Assembly: GCF_036327755.1 (NCBI RefSeq)
Contig: NZ_CP109596.1
Location: forward strand, 3,720,001-3,784,000
Direction of reading: 5' to 3'
Source: Nocardia sp. NBC_01503
GTDB taxonomy: Bacteria; Actinomycetota; Actinomycetes; Mycobacteriales; Mycobacteriaceae
DNA length: 64,000 nucleotides
Shown: in pieces, positions 7,843-16,499 of the stretch
Numbering within the stretch: the stretch's first letter is position 1
Layout: each line of letters begins with the position of its first letter
The notes under the pieces: model-generated
What the model saw: the letters and a program-made list of their open reading frames with translations, nothing else
Databases searched by the model: none
What the model was told of the DNA's origin: nothing
Position numbers and translations under genes: made by a program

Positions 7843-8268
7843 TCAGATCCGCAGAATCGCCAATTCGGCCAGGGAGAGCACCGTCCACGGTGGTGGACGG
7901 GCACGGTGTGCGCGCGATTGCCGCACCTTTGTCGCGGCGGTCTCGCGCTGCCGTAGGCCGAACCAGCCCAGTAGTGCCAAACCCATACCGAGCAGCAGGG
8001 CGGTCAATACGAAGAGGCAGCCGTGCATTCCGGCATGGCCATCGCATTCACCACCGGCGCAGCCCGGCATGGTCTGTTCGTGAGTCGAGACCATCGCGGC
8101 GGTGACAGCGGTATCCGAGCCCGGATGACTCATCTCGTGCATCGAATCGGAACCGCTCATACCGAAGACCACCGCGTGCATGATCGCGACTCCGGCAAGC
8201 AGGGTGAACAGGCCGAATGCCCGGGTCAACCGGGTTCGAAGGGCCTGTTGTTCCACCACCCCGGCCAT
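7843..8268 (-). CDS. DUF6153-like small membrane protein
   Basis: 141 residues. One membrane helix near residues 17-35 (FGLFTLLAGVAIMHAVVFGM) is followed by an extracytoplasmic His/Met/Cys loop (SDSMHEMSHPG, EQTMPGCAGGECDGHAGMHGC) and a second helix (LFVLTALLLGMGLALLGWFG), then an Arg-rich cytoplasmic tail. The composition matches the small actinobacterial proteins found next to DUF305 genes. The Cys/His/Met loop between two helices suggests metal handling, possibly copper, but I see no catalytic motif. It is probably expressed with the DUF305 lipoprotein 89 bp downstream. Confidence 0.7.
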   Translation of the reverse strand: MAGVVEQQALRTRLTRAFGLFTLLAGVAIMHAVVFGMSGSDSMHEMSHPGSDTAVTAAMVSTHEQTMPGCAGGECDGHAGMHGCLFVLTALLLGMGLALLGWFGLRQRETAATKVRQSRAHRARPPPWTVLSLAELAILRI

Positions 8269-8379
8269 TCTAGTGCGAGCCTGTTCGGTCTATGCGATAC
8301 CCCCGCCTGGTATCGATTCATGGCGCGCCCGGGATCGCGCTGCCGAGAGGATTACCGGGTCGCCCGGTAGCCTGGCGCC

Positions 8380-9297
8380 GTGTCACAGCGCGAACTGGTC
8401 ATTTTGGGAACAGCCAGTCAAGTACCGACCAAACAGCGCAACCACAATGGATATCTGCTGCGCTGGGATGGCGAAGGACTGCTCTTCGATCCGGGGGAGG
8501 GCACCCAGCGGCAGATGATCTACGCCGGGGTGTCGGCGACCGATCTCACCCGCATCGGGATTACGCATTTCCACGGTGACCACAGCCTCGGGCTCGCGGG
8601 GGTGGTGCAGCGCATCAGCCTGGACAAGGTGCCGCATCCGGTCGACGTGTACTACCCGGCCTCGGGGGAGCGGTATTTCCAGCGGCTGTGCACCTCCACC
8701 GCCTACCACCAGACCGGTGAACTGCGACCGCATCCGATCGACGCGGCGGGTGAACTGGACGCGCCGGGAGCGCCTTTCACACTGCGCACCGCACCGCTCT
8801 CGCACCCGGTCGAGGCCTTCGGTTACCGCCTCACCGAAGCCGACGGCCGGCGCATCGTGCCGGAGCGGCTGCGCGAACTCGGCCTCTCGGGACCGGTGGT
8901 CGGGCGATTGCAGCGCGACGGCGAGGTCGAGTTCGACGGCCGCACCATCTATCTGGACGAAGTCAGCGAATTACGGCGCGGGCAGAGCTTCGCGTTCATC
9001 ATGGATACCCGCCTGTGCGATGGTGTGCACGAGCTGGCGGCGGGGGTGGACATGCTGGTCATCGAGGCCACCTTCGTCGATGCTGATACCCATCTGGCCA
9101 CCGAATTCGGGCATCTCACCGCCGGGCAGGCGGGCGAAGTGGCGGCCCGCGCCGGTGCGCGGACCCTGGTGCTCACCCATTTCTCCCAGCGCTATCGCTC
9201 ACTCGACGAGCATCTGGCCGAGGCGCGCAAGGAGTTCGACGGGGAGATCGTGGTGGCCGAGGACCTCATGCGAATTCCGGTGCCGCCCCGCCGCTGA
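8380..9297 (+). CDS. rnz: Ribonuclease Z (tRNA 3' endonuclease)
   Basis: 305 residues with a GTG start. The metallo-beta-lactamase motif HFHGDH (H63, H65, D67, H68) and the C-terminal histidine in VLTHFSQRY are present. The protein opens with the expected ELVILGTASQVPTKQRNHNGYLL and has GEGTQRQM, typical of tRNase Z, which removes the 3' trailer of tRNA precursors. The middle section FDGRTIYLDEVSELRRGQSFAFIMDTRLCDG is also characteristic. The length is normal for a short-form enzyme. It stands alone, with a DUF885 gene downstream on the same strand after about 80 bp. Confidence 0.93.
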   Translation: MSQRELVILGTASQVPTKQRNHNGYLLRWDGEGLLFDPGEGTQRQMIYAGVSATDLTRIGITHFHGDHSLGLAGVVQRISLDKVPHPVDVYYPASGERYFQRLCTSTAYHQTGELRPHPIDAAGELDAPGAPFTLRTAPLSHPVEAFGYRLTEADGRRIVPERLRELGLSGPVVGRLQRDGEVEFDGRTIYLDEVSELRRGQSFAFIMDTRLCDGVHELAAGVDMLVIEATFVDADTHLATEFGHLTAGQAGEVAARAGARTLVLTHFSQRYRSLDEHLAEARKEFDGEIVVAEDLMRIPVPPRR

Positions 9298-9376
9298 GCG
9301 GGTGGCCGGAAGTCGCAGGGGTGCGAGGACGGCGGGGGCATTTCCCAGGGCGGGGGGCGCGGGCATGATGGGTCGT

Positions 9377-11053
9377 ATGGATGCGCACGAGGAACTCATC
9401 GCTCTTGCCGACAGGTACTGGGACACCATGCTGGAGAATGCACCCAGTGAGGCAACTCTGTTGGGGGACAGGCGATTCGACGATCGTATCGAGGATCTCT
9501 CCGAGGCGGCCGAGCAGCGGCTGCTGGGCACGTGGCGGGAGTTGATCGCCGCGGTCGACGCCCTCGACCCGGAGCGGTTGACCGCCGAGGACCGCATCAC
9601 CCGCAGCCTGCTGCGCACCGAATTGGTCTCCGCCGCCGCGCATCTGGAGTGGCGGCCGATGGAGATGGCATCCGATCAGATGACGGGCGTGCACGCGGGC
9701 ATGCTCACCATGGCCCCGCAGCTCAACGCGCCGGAGCCGGAGAACGCGTTGCGGCTGGTCCAGCGCTACCGGCAGTTCGGTGTGCTGATGGATCAGGCCG
9801 TGCAGCGCTTCCACGCCGGGCTGGCCGCCGGGCGCACGCCGGCGCGCATCACCATCGAGCGTTCGCTCAATCAGCTCGACGGCTATCTGGCCTCCGATAT
9901 CGCCACCGACCCGTTCGCCGTCTTCCCCGGTCCCGCGAACTGGAATGGTGAAAAGGCTTGGCGCGCAGAACTGGCCGAGGTGGTGCGCGAGGTCGTTCGC
10001 CCCGCCTTCGCCGCCTACCGCAAGGTGCTGGCCGAGGAGCTGCTGCCGGTGGCCCGCCCGGATGAGCAGCCGGGTCTGTGCTGGCTCGGTGACGACGGCG
10101 TGGATATCTACCGCCGTCTGCTGCGCCACCACACCACGCTGCCCGATCTGGGCGCGGATGAGATCCATCAGCTCGGTCTGGACGAATTGGCCGGGCTGCG
10201 AGCCGAATACGCGGAGATCGGCGAACGGCTGTTCGGACTGACCGACCTGGGCGAGATCTTCGCCCGCCTGCGTGAGGACTCCGCGCTGCGCTACGGCGAT
10301 GGTGAGGAGATCATGGTCGATGCCCGTGCCTGCCTGGCCGCCGCGCAGCAGGCCATGGGCGAGTGGTTCGGCCGCCTGCCGGTGCAGTCCTGCGACATTC
10401 TGCCGGTCCCGGAATTTCTCGCCGCCGATGCGCCCGCGGCCTACTACTTCCCGCCCGCTGCGGATGGTTCCCGTCCCGGCGCGTACTACGTCAACCTGCA
10501 TGATCCCAAGGGCCGCAACAGGTATGAGACCGCCTCGGTCGCCTACCACGAGGCGATTCCCGGCCATCACCTCCAGCTCACCATCGCCAATGAGCTCGAT
10601 CATCTCCCGCGCTTCCAGCGCATGTCCTTCGCGAATACCGCCTTCGTCGAGGGCTGGGCCCTCTACACCGAACGCCTGGCCGACGAAATGGGTTTGTACC
10701 CGGACGATCTCACCCGCATCGGCATGCTCGCCGCCGATTCCTGGCGCTCCTGCCGCCTGGTGGTCGACACCGGCCTGCACGCCAAAGGCTGGACCCGTCA
10801 ACAGGCCATCGACTTCATGGTCGCCAACGCCCCGGTGAGTGTGGAGGAGATCCGCACCGAGGTGGACCGCTATATCGCCATGCCCGGCCAGGCGGTGGCC
10901 TACAAGGTCGGCCAATTGGAGATCCGCCGCCAGCGCGCCGCCGCCCAGGAGCGGCTCGGTGCGGACTTCGACATCAAGAAATTCCACGATGTCGTGCTGG
11001 GCTCCGGCTCCGTAAGTCTGCCCGTACTACGGGAACTCGCAGGATCGCTCTGA
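9377..11053 (+). CDS. DUF885 zinc-peptidase-like protein
   Basis: 558 residues from the ATG at 9377; in-frame ATGs at 9365 and 9368 would add four or three residues. The frame is open far upstream but overlaps rnz, so earlier starts are rejected. The core motif ASVAYHEAIPGHHLQL is the HExxxGH zinc site of DUF885 proteins, followed at the right distance by FVEGWALYTERLADEMG, which supplies the third ligand Glu. The family is thought to be gluzincin-type metallopeptidases; its substrates are poorly known. No signal peptide is seen, so it is probably cytoplasmic. A second, shorter DUF885 gene is at 61582. Confidence 0.9.
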   Translation: MDAHEELIALADRYWDTMLENAPSEATLLGDRRFDDRIEDLSEAAEQRLLGTWRELIAAVDALDPERLTAEDRITRSLLRTELVSAAAHLEWRPMEMASDQMTGVHAGMLTMAPQLNAPEPENALRLVQRYRQFGVLMDQAVQRFHAGLAAGRTPARITIERSLNQLDGYLASDIATDPFAVFPGPANWNGEKAWRAELAEVVREVVRPAFAAYRKVLAEELLPVARPDEQPGLCWLGDDGVDIYRRLLRHHTTLPDLGADEIHQLGLDELAGLRAEYAEIGERLFGLTDLGEIFARLREDSALRYGDGEEIMVDARACLAAAQQAMGEWFGRLPVQSCDILPVPEFLAADAPAAYYFPPAADGSRPGAYYVNLHDPKGRNRYETASVAYHEAIPGHHLQLTIANELDHLPRFQRMSFANTAFVEGWALYTERLADEMGLYPDDLTRIGMLAADSWRSCRLVVDTGLHAKGWTRQQAIDFMVANAPVSVEEIRTEVDRYIAMPGQAVAYKVGQLEIRRQRAAAQERLGADFDIKKFHDVVLGSGSVSLPVLRELAGSL

Positions 11054-11062
11054 CCCTGCGCC

Positions 11063-11098
11063 GGTCGCGAGCCGCCACCGCAGAGGCGGCTCGCGACC
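11063..11098 (+). terminator. Strong hairpin after the DUF885 gene
   Basis: GGTCGCGAGCCGCC and its exact complement GGCGGCTCGCGACC are separated by 8 nt. The 14-bp perfect stem starts 10 bp after the stop codon. There is no long T-run, as is usual for actinobacterial terminators. Confidence 0.7.
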
Positions 11099-11142
11099 CT
11101 TCCGTCGCCGATCCGGAATAGCTGGGCGGGTTCTGTGTTCGA

Positions 11143-11155
11143 CTCAATTGTTGAG
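11143..11155. promoter_or_regulatory. Operator candidate before the MFS exporter
   Basis: CTCAA-TTG-TTGAG is a perfect inverted repeat 24 bp upstream of the GTG at 11180, followed by another TTGAG half-site at 11156. This AT-rich palindrome in a GC-rich genome resembles MarR- or TetR-type operators that control drug exporters. No cognate regulator is adjacent. Confidence 0.45.
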
Positions 11156-11179
11156 TTGAGCTAACGAAAGGGGTTGCCG

Positions 11180-12577
11180 GTGACGGCCACCGAATCGGCC
11201 TCGGGTATTGGACTGCGTTCTGAACGAGGGCCGGTGCTGGCGGCCATCATGCTGGCGACCTCACTGGTGGCACTCGATTCGACGGTGATCGCCACCGCGG
11301 TCTTGACCATCACCGATCAGCTGGGTGGGTTCTCCCAGTTCCCCTGGCTGTTCAGCATCTATCTGCTGGCGCAGGCGGTGACCGTGCCGATCTACGGCAA
11401 ACTCGCCGATATGGTGGGCCGAAAGCCGGTGATGCTCTTCGGAATCGCGGTATTCGCGTTCGGCTCCCTGCTGTGCGGGCTCGCCACCAGCATGCTCGGG
11501 CTGATCATCTTCCGCGCCGTACAGGGTATCGGCGCGGGCGCGGTGGGGCCGATGGCCATCACCATCGCGGGCGATATCTACACCGTGCAGGAGCGAGCCA
11601 AGGTGCAGGCGTACCTGGCCAGCGTATGGGCCGCCTCCTCGGTGCTCGGACCGCTACTGGGCGGAGTGTTCTCCGAATACGTCAGCTGGCGCTGGATCTT
11701 CCTGGTGAACCTGCCGCTCTCGGTCGTGGCCGCCTGGATGATTCTGCGCGAGTTCACCGAAAGCGCTCCGCGGCAAAAGCATCGGATCGACTATCTGGGC
11801 GCGCTACTGCTCACCATCGGCGCGGGCGGACTCATCCTGGCGCTGATCGAGGGCGGCCAGGCATGGGCCTGGACCTCACCGGCGAGCATCGGGCTGTTCG
11901 CGGGCGGCGTCGTGGTGCTGTTCCTATTCGGCCTGGTGGAGCGCAAGGCCGCGAATCCGATTCTGCCGCTGTGGGTTTTCACCCGCCGTATTCTCGTGGC
12001 CAGCAGTCTGGTCTCCCTGCTGGTCGGCGCGGTACTGCTCGGACTCACCTCCTATGTGCCGACCTTCGCCCAGGGCGTGCTCGGCACCGGTGCGCTGATC
12101 GCCGGTCTCACCGTCGGCGCGCTCACCCTGGGCTGGCCGCTCTCGGCCTCCCAAGCCGGAAAGGTGTATCTGCGCATAGGTTTCCGCGCCACCTCCGTCA
12201 TCGGCAGTGTGCTGGCCGCCGTCGGCGCGGCCACCCTGCTACTGGTGAACGAGGATTCGACCCTGCTACAGGTGGCACTGGGCTGCTTCGTGGTCGGCAC
12301 CGGTATGGGCCTGGTGGCCAGCCCGACCCTCATTGCCGCTCAGTCCAGTGCCGAATGGTCCGAGCGCGGTGTGGTCACCTCCACCAATATGTTCGCCCGT
12401 TCCCTGGGCAGCGCCCTCGGTGTCGCGGTCTTCGGTGCACTGGTGAACTCGCGGGTCGGCAGCACCGATCATCCGGCCCCGCAAGACCTCTCGCCCGCCA
12501 TCCATCTGGTGTTCCTCGGCGTGGCGGCAATGGCGGTGGTGATGATCGCCGCGGCCGCCATGATGCCGAAGAACTGA
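11180..12577 (+). CDS. MFS multidrug exporter, DHA2-like
   Basis: About 465 residues. The GTG at 11180 is preferred to the TTG at 11174 because the GAAAGGGG ribosome site needs the extra spacing. The protein has about 14 hydrophobic helices. Motif A (GKLADMVGRKPVM) follows helix 2, an R-x-x-Q-G segment (FRAVQGIGAGAVGP) lies in helix 4, and motif C is visible as VLGPLLGGVFSEYVSWRWIFLVNLP. These define drug:proton antiporters of the DHA2 group. The AT-rich palindrome just upstream suggests repression until a substrate appears. The gene is monocistronic. Confidence 0.9.
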   Translation: MTATESASGIGLRSERGPVLAAIMLATSLVALDSTVIATAVLTITDQLGGFSQFPWLFSIYLLAQAVTVPIYGKLADMVGRKPVMLFGIAVFAFGSLLCGLATSMLGLIIFRAVQGIGAGAVGPMAITIAGDIYTVQERAKVQAYLASVWAASSVLGPLLGGVFSEYVSWRWIFLVNLPLSVVAAWMILREFTESAPRQKHRIDYLGALLLTIGAGGLILALIEGGQAWAWTSPASIGLFAGGVVVLFLFGLVERKAANPILPLWVFTRRILVASSLVSLLVGAVLLGLTSYVPTFAQGVLGTGALIAGLTVGALTLGWPLSASQAGKVYLRIGFRATSVIGSVLAAVGAATLLLVNEDSTLLQVALGCFVVGTGMGLVASPTLIAAQSSAEWSERGVVTSTNMFARSLGSALGVAVFGALVNSRVGSTDHPAPQDLSPAIHLVFLGVAAMAVVMIAAAAMMPKN

Positions 12578-12685
12578 TCGCAATCGCTGCTCACCGGCTG
12601 CGCGCAACCCCCGTTGACCGGTGCGCGCAACGCCCGGGCTACCGCTTCGTCGCCGGGAAACCCGGCCCGATGCGACGGTTCGGCA

Positions 12686-13846
12686 ATGATCCAGCACACT
12701 GTACGTGTGGTTGAGGTCGAGGACGTGCTGAGCCGATTGCGGCGGTATCCGGATGTGGAGGCGGTGAACCTCTACGCGGTCGATGCGGCCGATCGGCTGC
12801 TGCTCGATGAGGCAGCCGAATCCCTAGCTGCCGCAGGGAATGACCGGGTGGCGGTGATCGACGACGGCTATGGCGCGCTCACCCTCGGCGCGGCCGCCGC
12901 GCACGGGCTGCGCGGCCTGCGCGTCCATCAGGACCTGCTCACCGGTGAGCTGGCCCTGGCCAACAACGCCCGCCAGGTCGGTCTCGCCGATCGCTACTCC
13001 GCGTACGAACTCGGCGAGCGGCTGCTCGCCGATGTCCGGGTGGTGCTGTGGCGGCTGCCGCGCGCGCTCTCGGGCATCGCCGAGACCGCCGACGCCATCG
13101 CCCGGCACGCCGCACCCGAGGTCCGGGTCTACGCGGGCGGCCGGGACAAGTACCTCACGCCCGCGATGAACGAGGTCCTCGCCGAGTCCTTCGGTTCGGT
13201 GCAGGCCAGCCGCGGCCGTCAGAAGTCCCGCGTACTCCTGGCCACCGACCCGAAACCCATTGGCGAACAGCGTTTCCCGGTGCGCAATCAACTCGACGAA
13301 CAGGGCCTCGAGGTGGTCGCGCACGGTGCCGCGTTCTCCGGTTCGCGCCTGGATATCGGCACCCGCTTCCTGCTCGACTACCTCAAGCGGATGAAGCCCG
13401 ATGCCCGCGATGCCATCGATCTCGGTTGCGGCACCGGCATTCTCGCGGTCGCGCTGGCCACGGCACGCCCGGGCCTGCGTGTCATCGCCACCGACCAATC
13501 GGCCGCCGCGGTGGCCTCCACCCGTGCCACCGCCGCCGCCAACCATGTCGCCGACCGCATTACGGTGCTGCGCGACGATGCCATGTCCACGGCCCCCGAC
13601 AACAGCGCCGACCTGGTCGTCTGCAATCCGCCCTTCCACGTCGGCGCGGCCGTGCACACCGGTTCGGCCATCAAGATGTTCTCCGAGACCGGTCGCGTAC
13701 TGCGCCCCGGCGGCGAGCTCTGGACGGTCTACAACACCCATCTGAACTATCGCGGTGTGATGGAGCGCCTGGTCGGAAAGACCGAGGTGATCGGCCGCAA
13801 TCGCAAGTTCACCGTCACCCGTTCGGTGCGTGGCCTGCACAGCTGA
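12686..13846 (+). CDS. Class I SAM-dependent methyltransferase, RsmC/RlmG-like
   Basis: 386 residues from the ATG at 12686 (MIQHTVRVVEVEDVLSRL). The N-terminal half (about 1-190) looks like the degenerate, non-catalytic methyltransferase domain of RsmC/RlmG proteins. The C-terminal half holds the active domain: DLGCGTGILAVALAT (SAM-binding motif I), then VVCNPPFHVG, the NPPF motif of enzymes that methylate an exocyclic amino group. RsmC and RlmG make m2G in 16S or 23S rRNA. Which base is modified cannot be told from sequence. The next gene starts 6 bp after the stop, so the two may be co-transcribed. Confidence 0.85.
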   Translation: MIQHTVRVVEVEDVLSRLRRYPDVEAVNLYAVDAADRLLLDEAAESLAAAGNDRVAVIDDGYGALTLGAAAAHGLRGLRVHQDLLTGELALANNARQVGLADRYSAYELGERLLADVRVVLWRLPRALSGIAETADAIARHAAPEVRVYAGGRDKYLTPAMNEVLAESFGSVQASRGRQKSRVLLATDPKPIGEQRFPVRNQLDEQGLEVVAHGAAFSGSRLDIGTRFLLDYLKRMKPDARDAIDLGCGTGILAVALATARPGLRVIATDQSAAAVASTRATAAANHVADRITVLRDDAMSTAPDNSADLVVCNPPFHVGAAVHTGSAIKMFSETGRVLRPGGELWTVYNTHLNYRGVMERLVGKTEVIGRNRKFTVTRSVRGLHS

Positions 13847-13851
13847 GCACA

Positions 13852-14796
13852 ATGGCGGGCATGGGACGAATTGATCTTCGTATCTTCACCGAACCGCAGC
13901 AGGGCGCGAGCTACGACACCCTGTTGACCGTGGCCAAGGCCACCGAGGACCTGGGCTACGACGCCTTCTTCCGCTCCGATCACTACCTCGCCATGGGTGA
14001 CGCCGACGGCCTGCCCGGGCCGACCGACGCGTGGATCACCCTCGCGGGTCTGGCCCGGGAGACCAAGCGGATTCGCCTCGGCACCCTGGTCACCGCCGCC
14101 ACCTTCCGCCTGCCGGGCGTACTCGCCATCCAGGTCGCGCAGGTCGACGCCATGTCCGGCGGCCGTGTCGAATTCGGTTTGGGAGCGGGCTGGTACGAGT
14201 CCGAGCACACCGCGTACGGCATCCCGTTCCCCGCGGATAAGTTCCCGCGCTACAAGGAACAGTTGGCGATCATCACCGGTCTGTGGGGCACCCCGGCCGG
14301 GGAGACCTTCAGCTTCGAGGGCCAGCACTACACGCTGCGGGATTCGCCCGCCCTGCCCAAGCCCGCGCAGGCGAAGATCCCGGTGCTGATCGGCGGTATG
14401 GGCGCCAAGCGCACACCGCGTATCGCCGCCAAGTACGCCGATGAGTTCAATGTGCCGTTCCAATCCGCGCAGACCTGCGCCGAGCAGTTCGAGCGGGTCC
14501 GCCGCGCGGCCAAGGACGCCGGTCGCGATCCGCAGGAGATCACCTTCTCCAATGCGCTCGTCGCCTGTGTCGGCGCCACCGATGCCGAGGTGGCTCGCCG
14601 CGCCGCCGCCATCGGCCGCGAGGTCGACGAATTGAAGGCCAATGGTCTGGCCGGTAGTCCGGAGGAGGTGGTCGACAAGATCGGCCGCTATGCCGAGATC
14701 GCCGGGACCAGCCGGGTCTACCTGCAGATCCTGGATCTTGACGATCTCGATCACCTGGAGTTGATCGCCGATCGCGTGATGAGCCGACTGGGCTGA
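13852..14796 (+). CDS. LLM-class F420-dependent oxidoreductase
   Basis: About 314 residues of the luciferase-like TIM-barrel family. ATG 13852 or 13861 could be the start (MAGMGRIDLRIF); neither has a strong ribosome site. Family features are YDAFFRSDHYLAMGD near the N-terminus, RIRLGTLVTAATFRLPGVLA, VEFGLGAGWYESEHTAYGIPFP (a strand with the flavin or F420 binding loop) and IPVLIGGMGAKRTPRIAAKYADEFN. Actinobacterial members usually use F420H2. The substrate is unknown. It follows the methyltransferase by 5 bp, although the two functions do not obviously connect. Confidence 0.87.
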   Translation: MAGMGRIDLRIFTEPQQGASYDTLLTVAKATEDLGYDAFFRSDHYLAMGDADGLPGPTDAWITLAGLARETKRIRLGTLVTAATFRLPGVLAIQVAQVDAMSGGRVEFGLGAGWYESEHTAYGIPFPADKFPRYKEQLAIITGLWGTPAGETFSFEGQHYTLRDSPALPKPAQAKIPVLIGGMGAKRTPRIAAKYADEFNVPFQSAQTCAEQFERVRRAAKDAGRDPQEITFSNALVACVGATDAEVARRAAAIGREVDELKANGLAGSPEEVVDKIGRYAEIAGTSRVYLQILDLDDLDHLELIADRVMSRLG

Positions 14797-14963
14797 TACC
14801 GAGCGAACAACTGTCCGACCAGTCGGCATTGAGGGTAAAGCTCGGGTAAAGTCTGGTACGTCCGATCCATGGCGGTTCGGGAACTTGCCGACGCCACCTC
14901 CCGTTGGACAGGTAGAACGAGGCCACGACATTCGTGGGCCGCGACTCCAGAAAGGGAAGCGCC

Positions 14964-15869
14964 TTGCGCACCACTTCCAACCCGGTCTTCCGGAATCTGT
15001 CGCCGCAGCAGAACGGCGGCTACGCCGGCTTCGGCTCGGCCCCCACTGGAGCCGGACCGAATAACCCTCAGTACGGTCAGCAGCCCCCGCAATACGGTCA
15101 GCCGCAGTACGGTTCGCAGCCGCCGATGTATCCGCCCACCGGCGGATACCAGCAGCAGCCGGCCATTCCGACCACGCGGCCCATGACCATCGACGATGTG
15201 GTCACCAAGACCGGTATCACGCTGGCCGTGGTCACCGTCGCGGCGATCATCTCGTACGCGCTGACCGCGAGCAATCACGCGCTGGCCGCACCGCTCGCCG
15301 GTGGCGGCGCGCTCATCGGCTTCGTACTGGCCATGGTCATCAGCTTCGGTCGTAAGCAGAACAATCCGGCGCTGGTGCTCACCTACGCCGCCTTCGAGGG
15401 CCTGTTCCTCGGTGCGCTGTCGTTCGTGTTCAGCGATATCTCGTTCGGTGGTGCGGGCGGCTCCGGGCTGATCGCGCAGGCGGTGCTCGGCACCTTCGGC
15501 GTCTTCTTCGGCATGCTGATCGTCTACAAGACCGGCGCCATCCGGGTCACTCCGCGCTTCACCCGCATGATGGTCGGCGCCATGATCGGCGTGCTGGTGC
15601 TCATGCTGGGCAACCTGATCGCGGGCTTCTTCACCCCCGGCGGTTTCGGTCTGCGCGACGGCGGCACGCTCGCCATCGTCTTCAGCCTGGTCTGCATCGG
15701 CATCGCGGCCTTCAGCTTCCTGCTGGACTTCGACGCCGCCGACCAGATGATCCGCGCCGGTGCGCCCGAAAAGGCCGCGTGGGGTGTGGCATTCGGCCTG
15801 ACCGTCACCCTGGTGTGGCTGTACATCGAGATCCTGCGCCTGCTGTCGTACTTCAACAGCAATAACTAG
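14964..15869 (+). CDS. Bax inhibitor-1/YccA-family membrane protein
   Basis: The TTG at 14964 is chosen because AAAGGGA precedes it and the product starts MRTTSNPVFRNLSPQQNGGYAGFG, the same opening as mycobacterial homologues. The 301-residue protein has a Gln/Pro/Tyr-rich cytoplasmic tail to about residue 70 with NPQYGQQPPQYGQPQYG repeats, then seven hydrophobic helices. The BI-1 family forms pH-sensitive calcium-leak channels; the conserved aspartate pair is probably in LLDFDAADQMI near the C-terminus. Its bacterial role is not settled. A factor-independent terminator follows. Confidence 0.88.
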   Translation: MRTTSNPVFRNLSPQQNGGYAGFGSAPTGAGPNNPQYGQQPPQYGQPQYGSQPPMYPPTGGYQQQPAIPTTRPMTIDDVVTKTGITLAVVTVAAIISYALTASNHALAAPLAGGGALIGFVLAMVISFGRKQNNPALVLTYAAFEGLFLGALSFVFSDISFGGAGGSGLIAQAVLGTFGVFFGMLIVYKTGAIRVTPRFTRMMVGAMIGVLVLMLGNLIAGFFTPGGFGLRDGGTLAIVFSLVCIGIAAFSFLLDFDAADQMIRAGAPEKAAWGVAFGLTVTLVWLYIEILRLLSYFNSNN

Positions 15870-15885
15870 CGCTCGAAATACGAAG

Positions 15886-15917
15886 GGCGGGTACCGGATT
15901 CCGGTGCCCGCCTTTTT
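15886..15917 (+). terminator. Rho-independent terminator of the BI-1 gene
   Basis: GGCGGGTACCGG pairs with CCGGTGCCCGCC (one G-U pair) around ATT and is followed by TTTTT at 15913-15917. It starts 17 bp after the stop codon. Confidence 0.88.
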
Positions 15918-15933
15918 CATTTCTGTACCCCGG

Positions 15934-16254
15934 TCATTTCAGTACATCGGTCGCGATGTGATCGATACCGCAGTCCTCGGCGAGAATGGCTGTGCCCCGG
16001 GCATTTTCGGTGCGCAATGGCAGGATGGCCTGGTAGGCGGGGGACCGATACCAGTCCTGAACCGCCTGGTAGTCGGGGAATTCGATCACCACGGCGATCG
16101 CGCTCGCCGGTCCCTCCACGGAGAGTTGATTGCCGCCGTGCACCAGGAACCTGCCGCCGAACGGAGCCAGCGTCGAATCGATGCGCTCGAGATACTCCAC
16201 GATTTCCGCGTTGACATCGACGTCGTGCAGATGAGCAATGGCGTAACCGGGCAT
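15934..16254 (-). CDS. DUF1330 domain protein
   Basis: 106 residues forming a single ferredoxin-like alpha/beta domain of the DUF1330 family: MPGYAIAHLHDVDVNAEIVEYLERI, then GGRFLVHGG, VVIEFPDYQAVQDWYRSPAYQAILPLR and AILAEDC. DUF1330 proteins are dimeric alpha-beta barrel proteins of unknown activity, related to EthD and ABM folds. No signal peptide. The convergent BI-1 gene ends 64 bp away. An AT-rich palindrome 65 bp upstream of the start suggests the gene is controlled by a small repressor. Confidence 0.85.
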   Translation of the reverse strand: MPGYAIAHLHDVDVNAEIVEYLERIDSTLAPFGGRFLVHGGNQLSVEGPASAIAVVIEFPDYQAVQDWYRSPAYQAILPLRTENARGTAILAEDCGIDHIATDVLK

Positions 16255-16318
16255 CGTGACTCCTAATTCGATACTGCGTTGGTGCCCTTCAGTTTTCCGC
16301 CCGCAGGTAGTGAAGTCG

Positions 16319-16335
16319 ATTACCTATCAGGTAAT
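16319..16335. promoter_or_regulatory. Perfect palindrome upstream of the DUF1330 gene
   Basis: ATTACCT-ATC-AGGTAAT is a perfect 7-bp inverted repeat with a 3-nt centre. It is AT-rich against the background and sits where an operator for the minus-strand DUF1330 gene would be. HxlR- or MarR-type sites look similar. The regulator is not nearby. Confidence 0.5.
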
Positions 16336-16341
16336 AACGAG

Positions 16342-16374
16342 GACCGGTCCCCCGCCAGTGGCGGGGGACCGGTC
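16342..16374 (-). terminator. Long GC-rich hairpin downstream of the thiolase gene
   Basis: GACCGGTCCCCCGCC and its exact complement are separated by AGT, a 15-bp perfect stem. It lies 126 bp beyond the thiolase stop on the minus strand. No T-run follows, but the stem strength suits an actinobacterial terminator. Confidence 0.6.
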
Positions 16375-16499
16375 GACTGATTTGGTGAGGGTCGGGGTAA
16401 CTCCTGGGGTACCCCCAAATGGGTTCTCCACCCGACCGCACCACGCGTCCGCGACCTGCGACGGCTCTCAGCCGTGCGCCGAAGTCGCGTGGAGGCGGA

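Noticed and set aside
9266..10987. A 573-residue minus-strand ORF
   Set aside because: It is antisense to the DUF885 gene, rich in Gly/Arg/His low-complexity sequence and has no recognisable domain.
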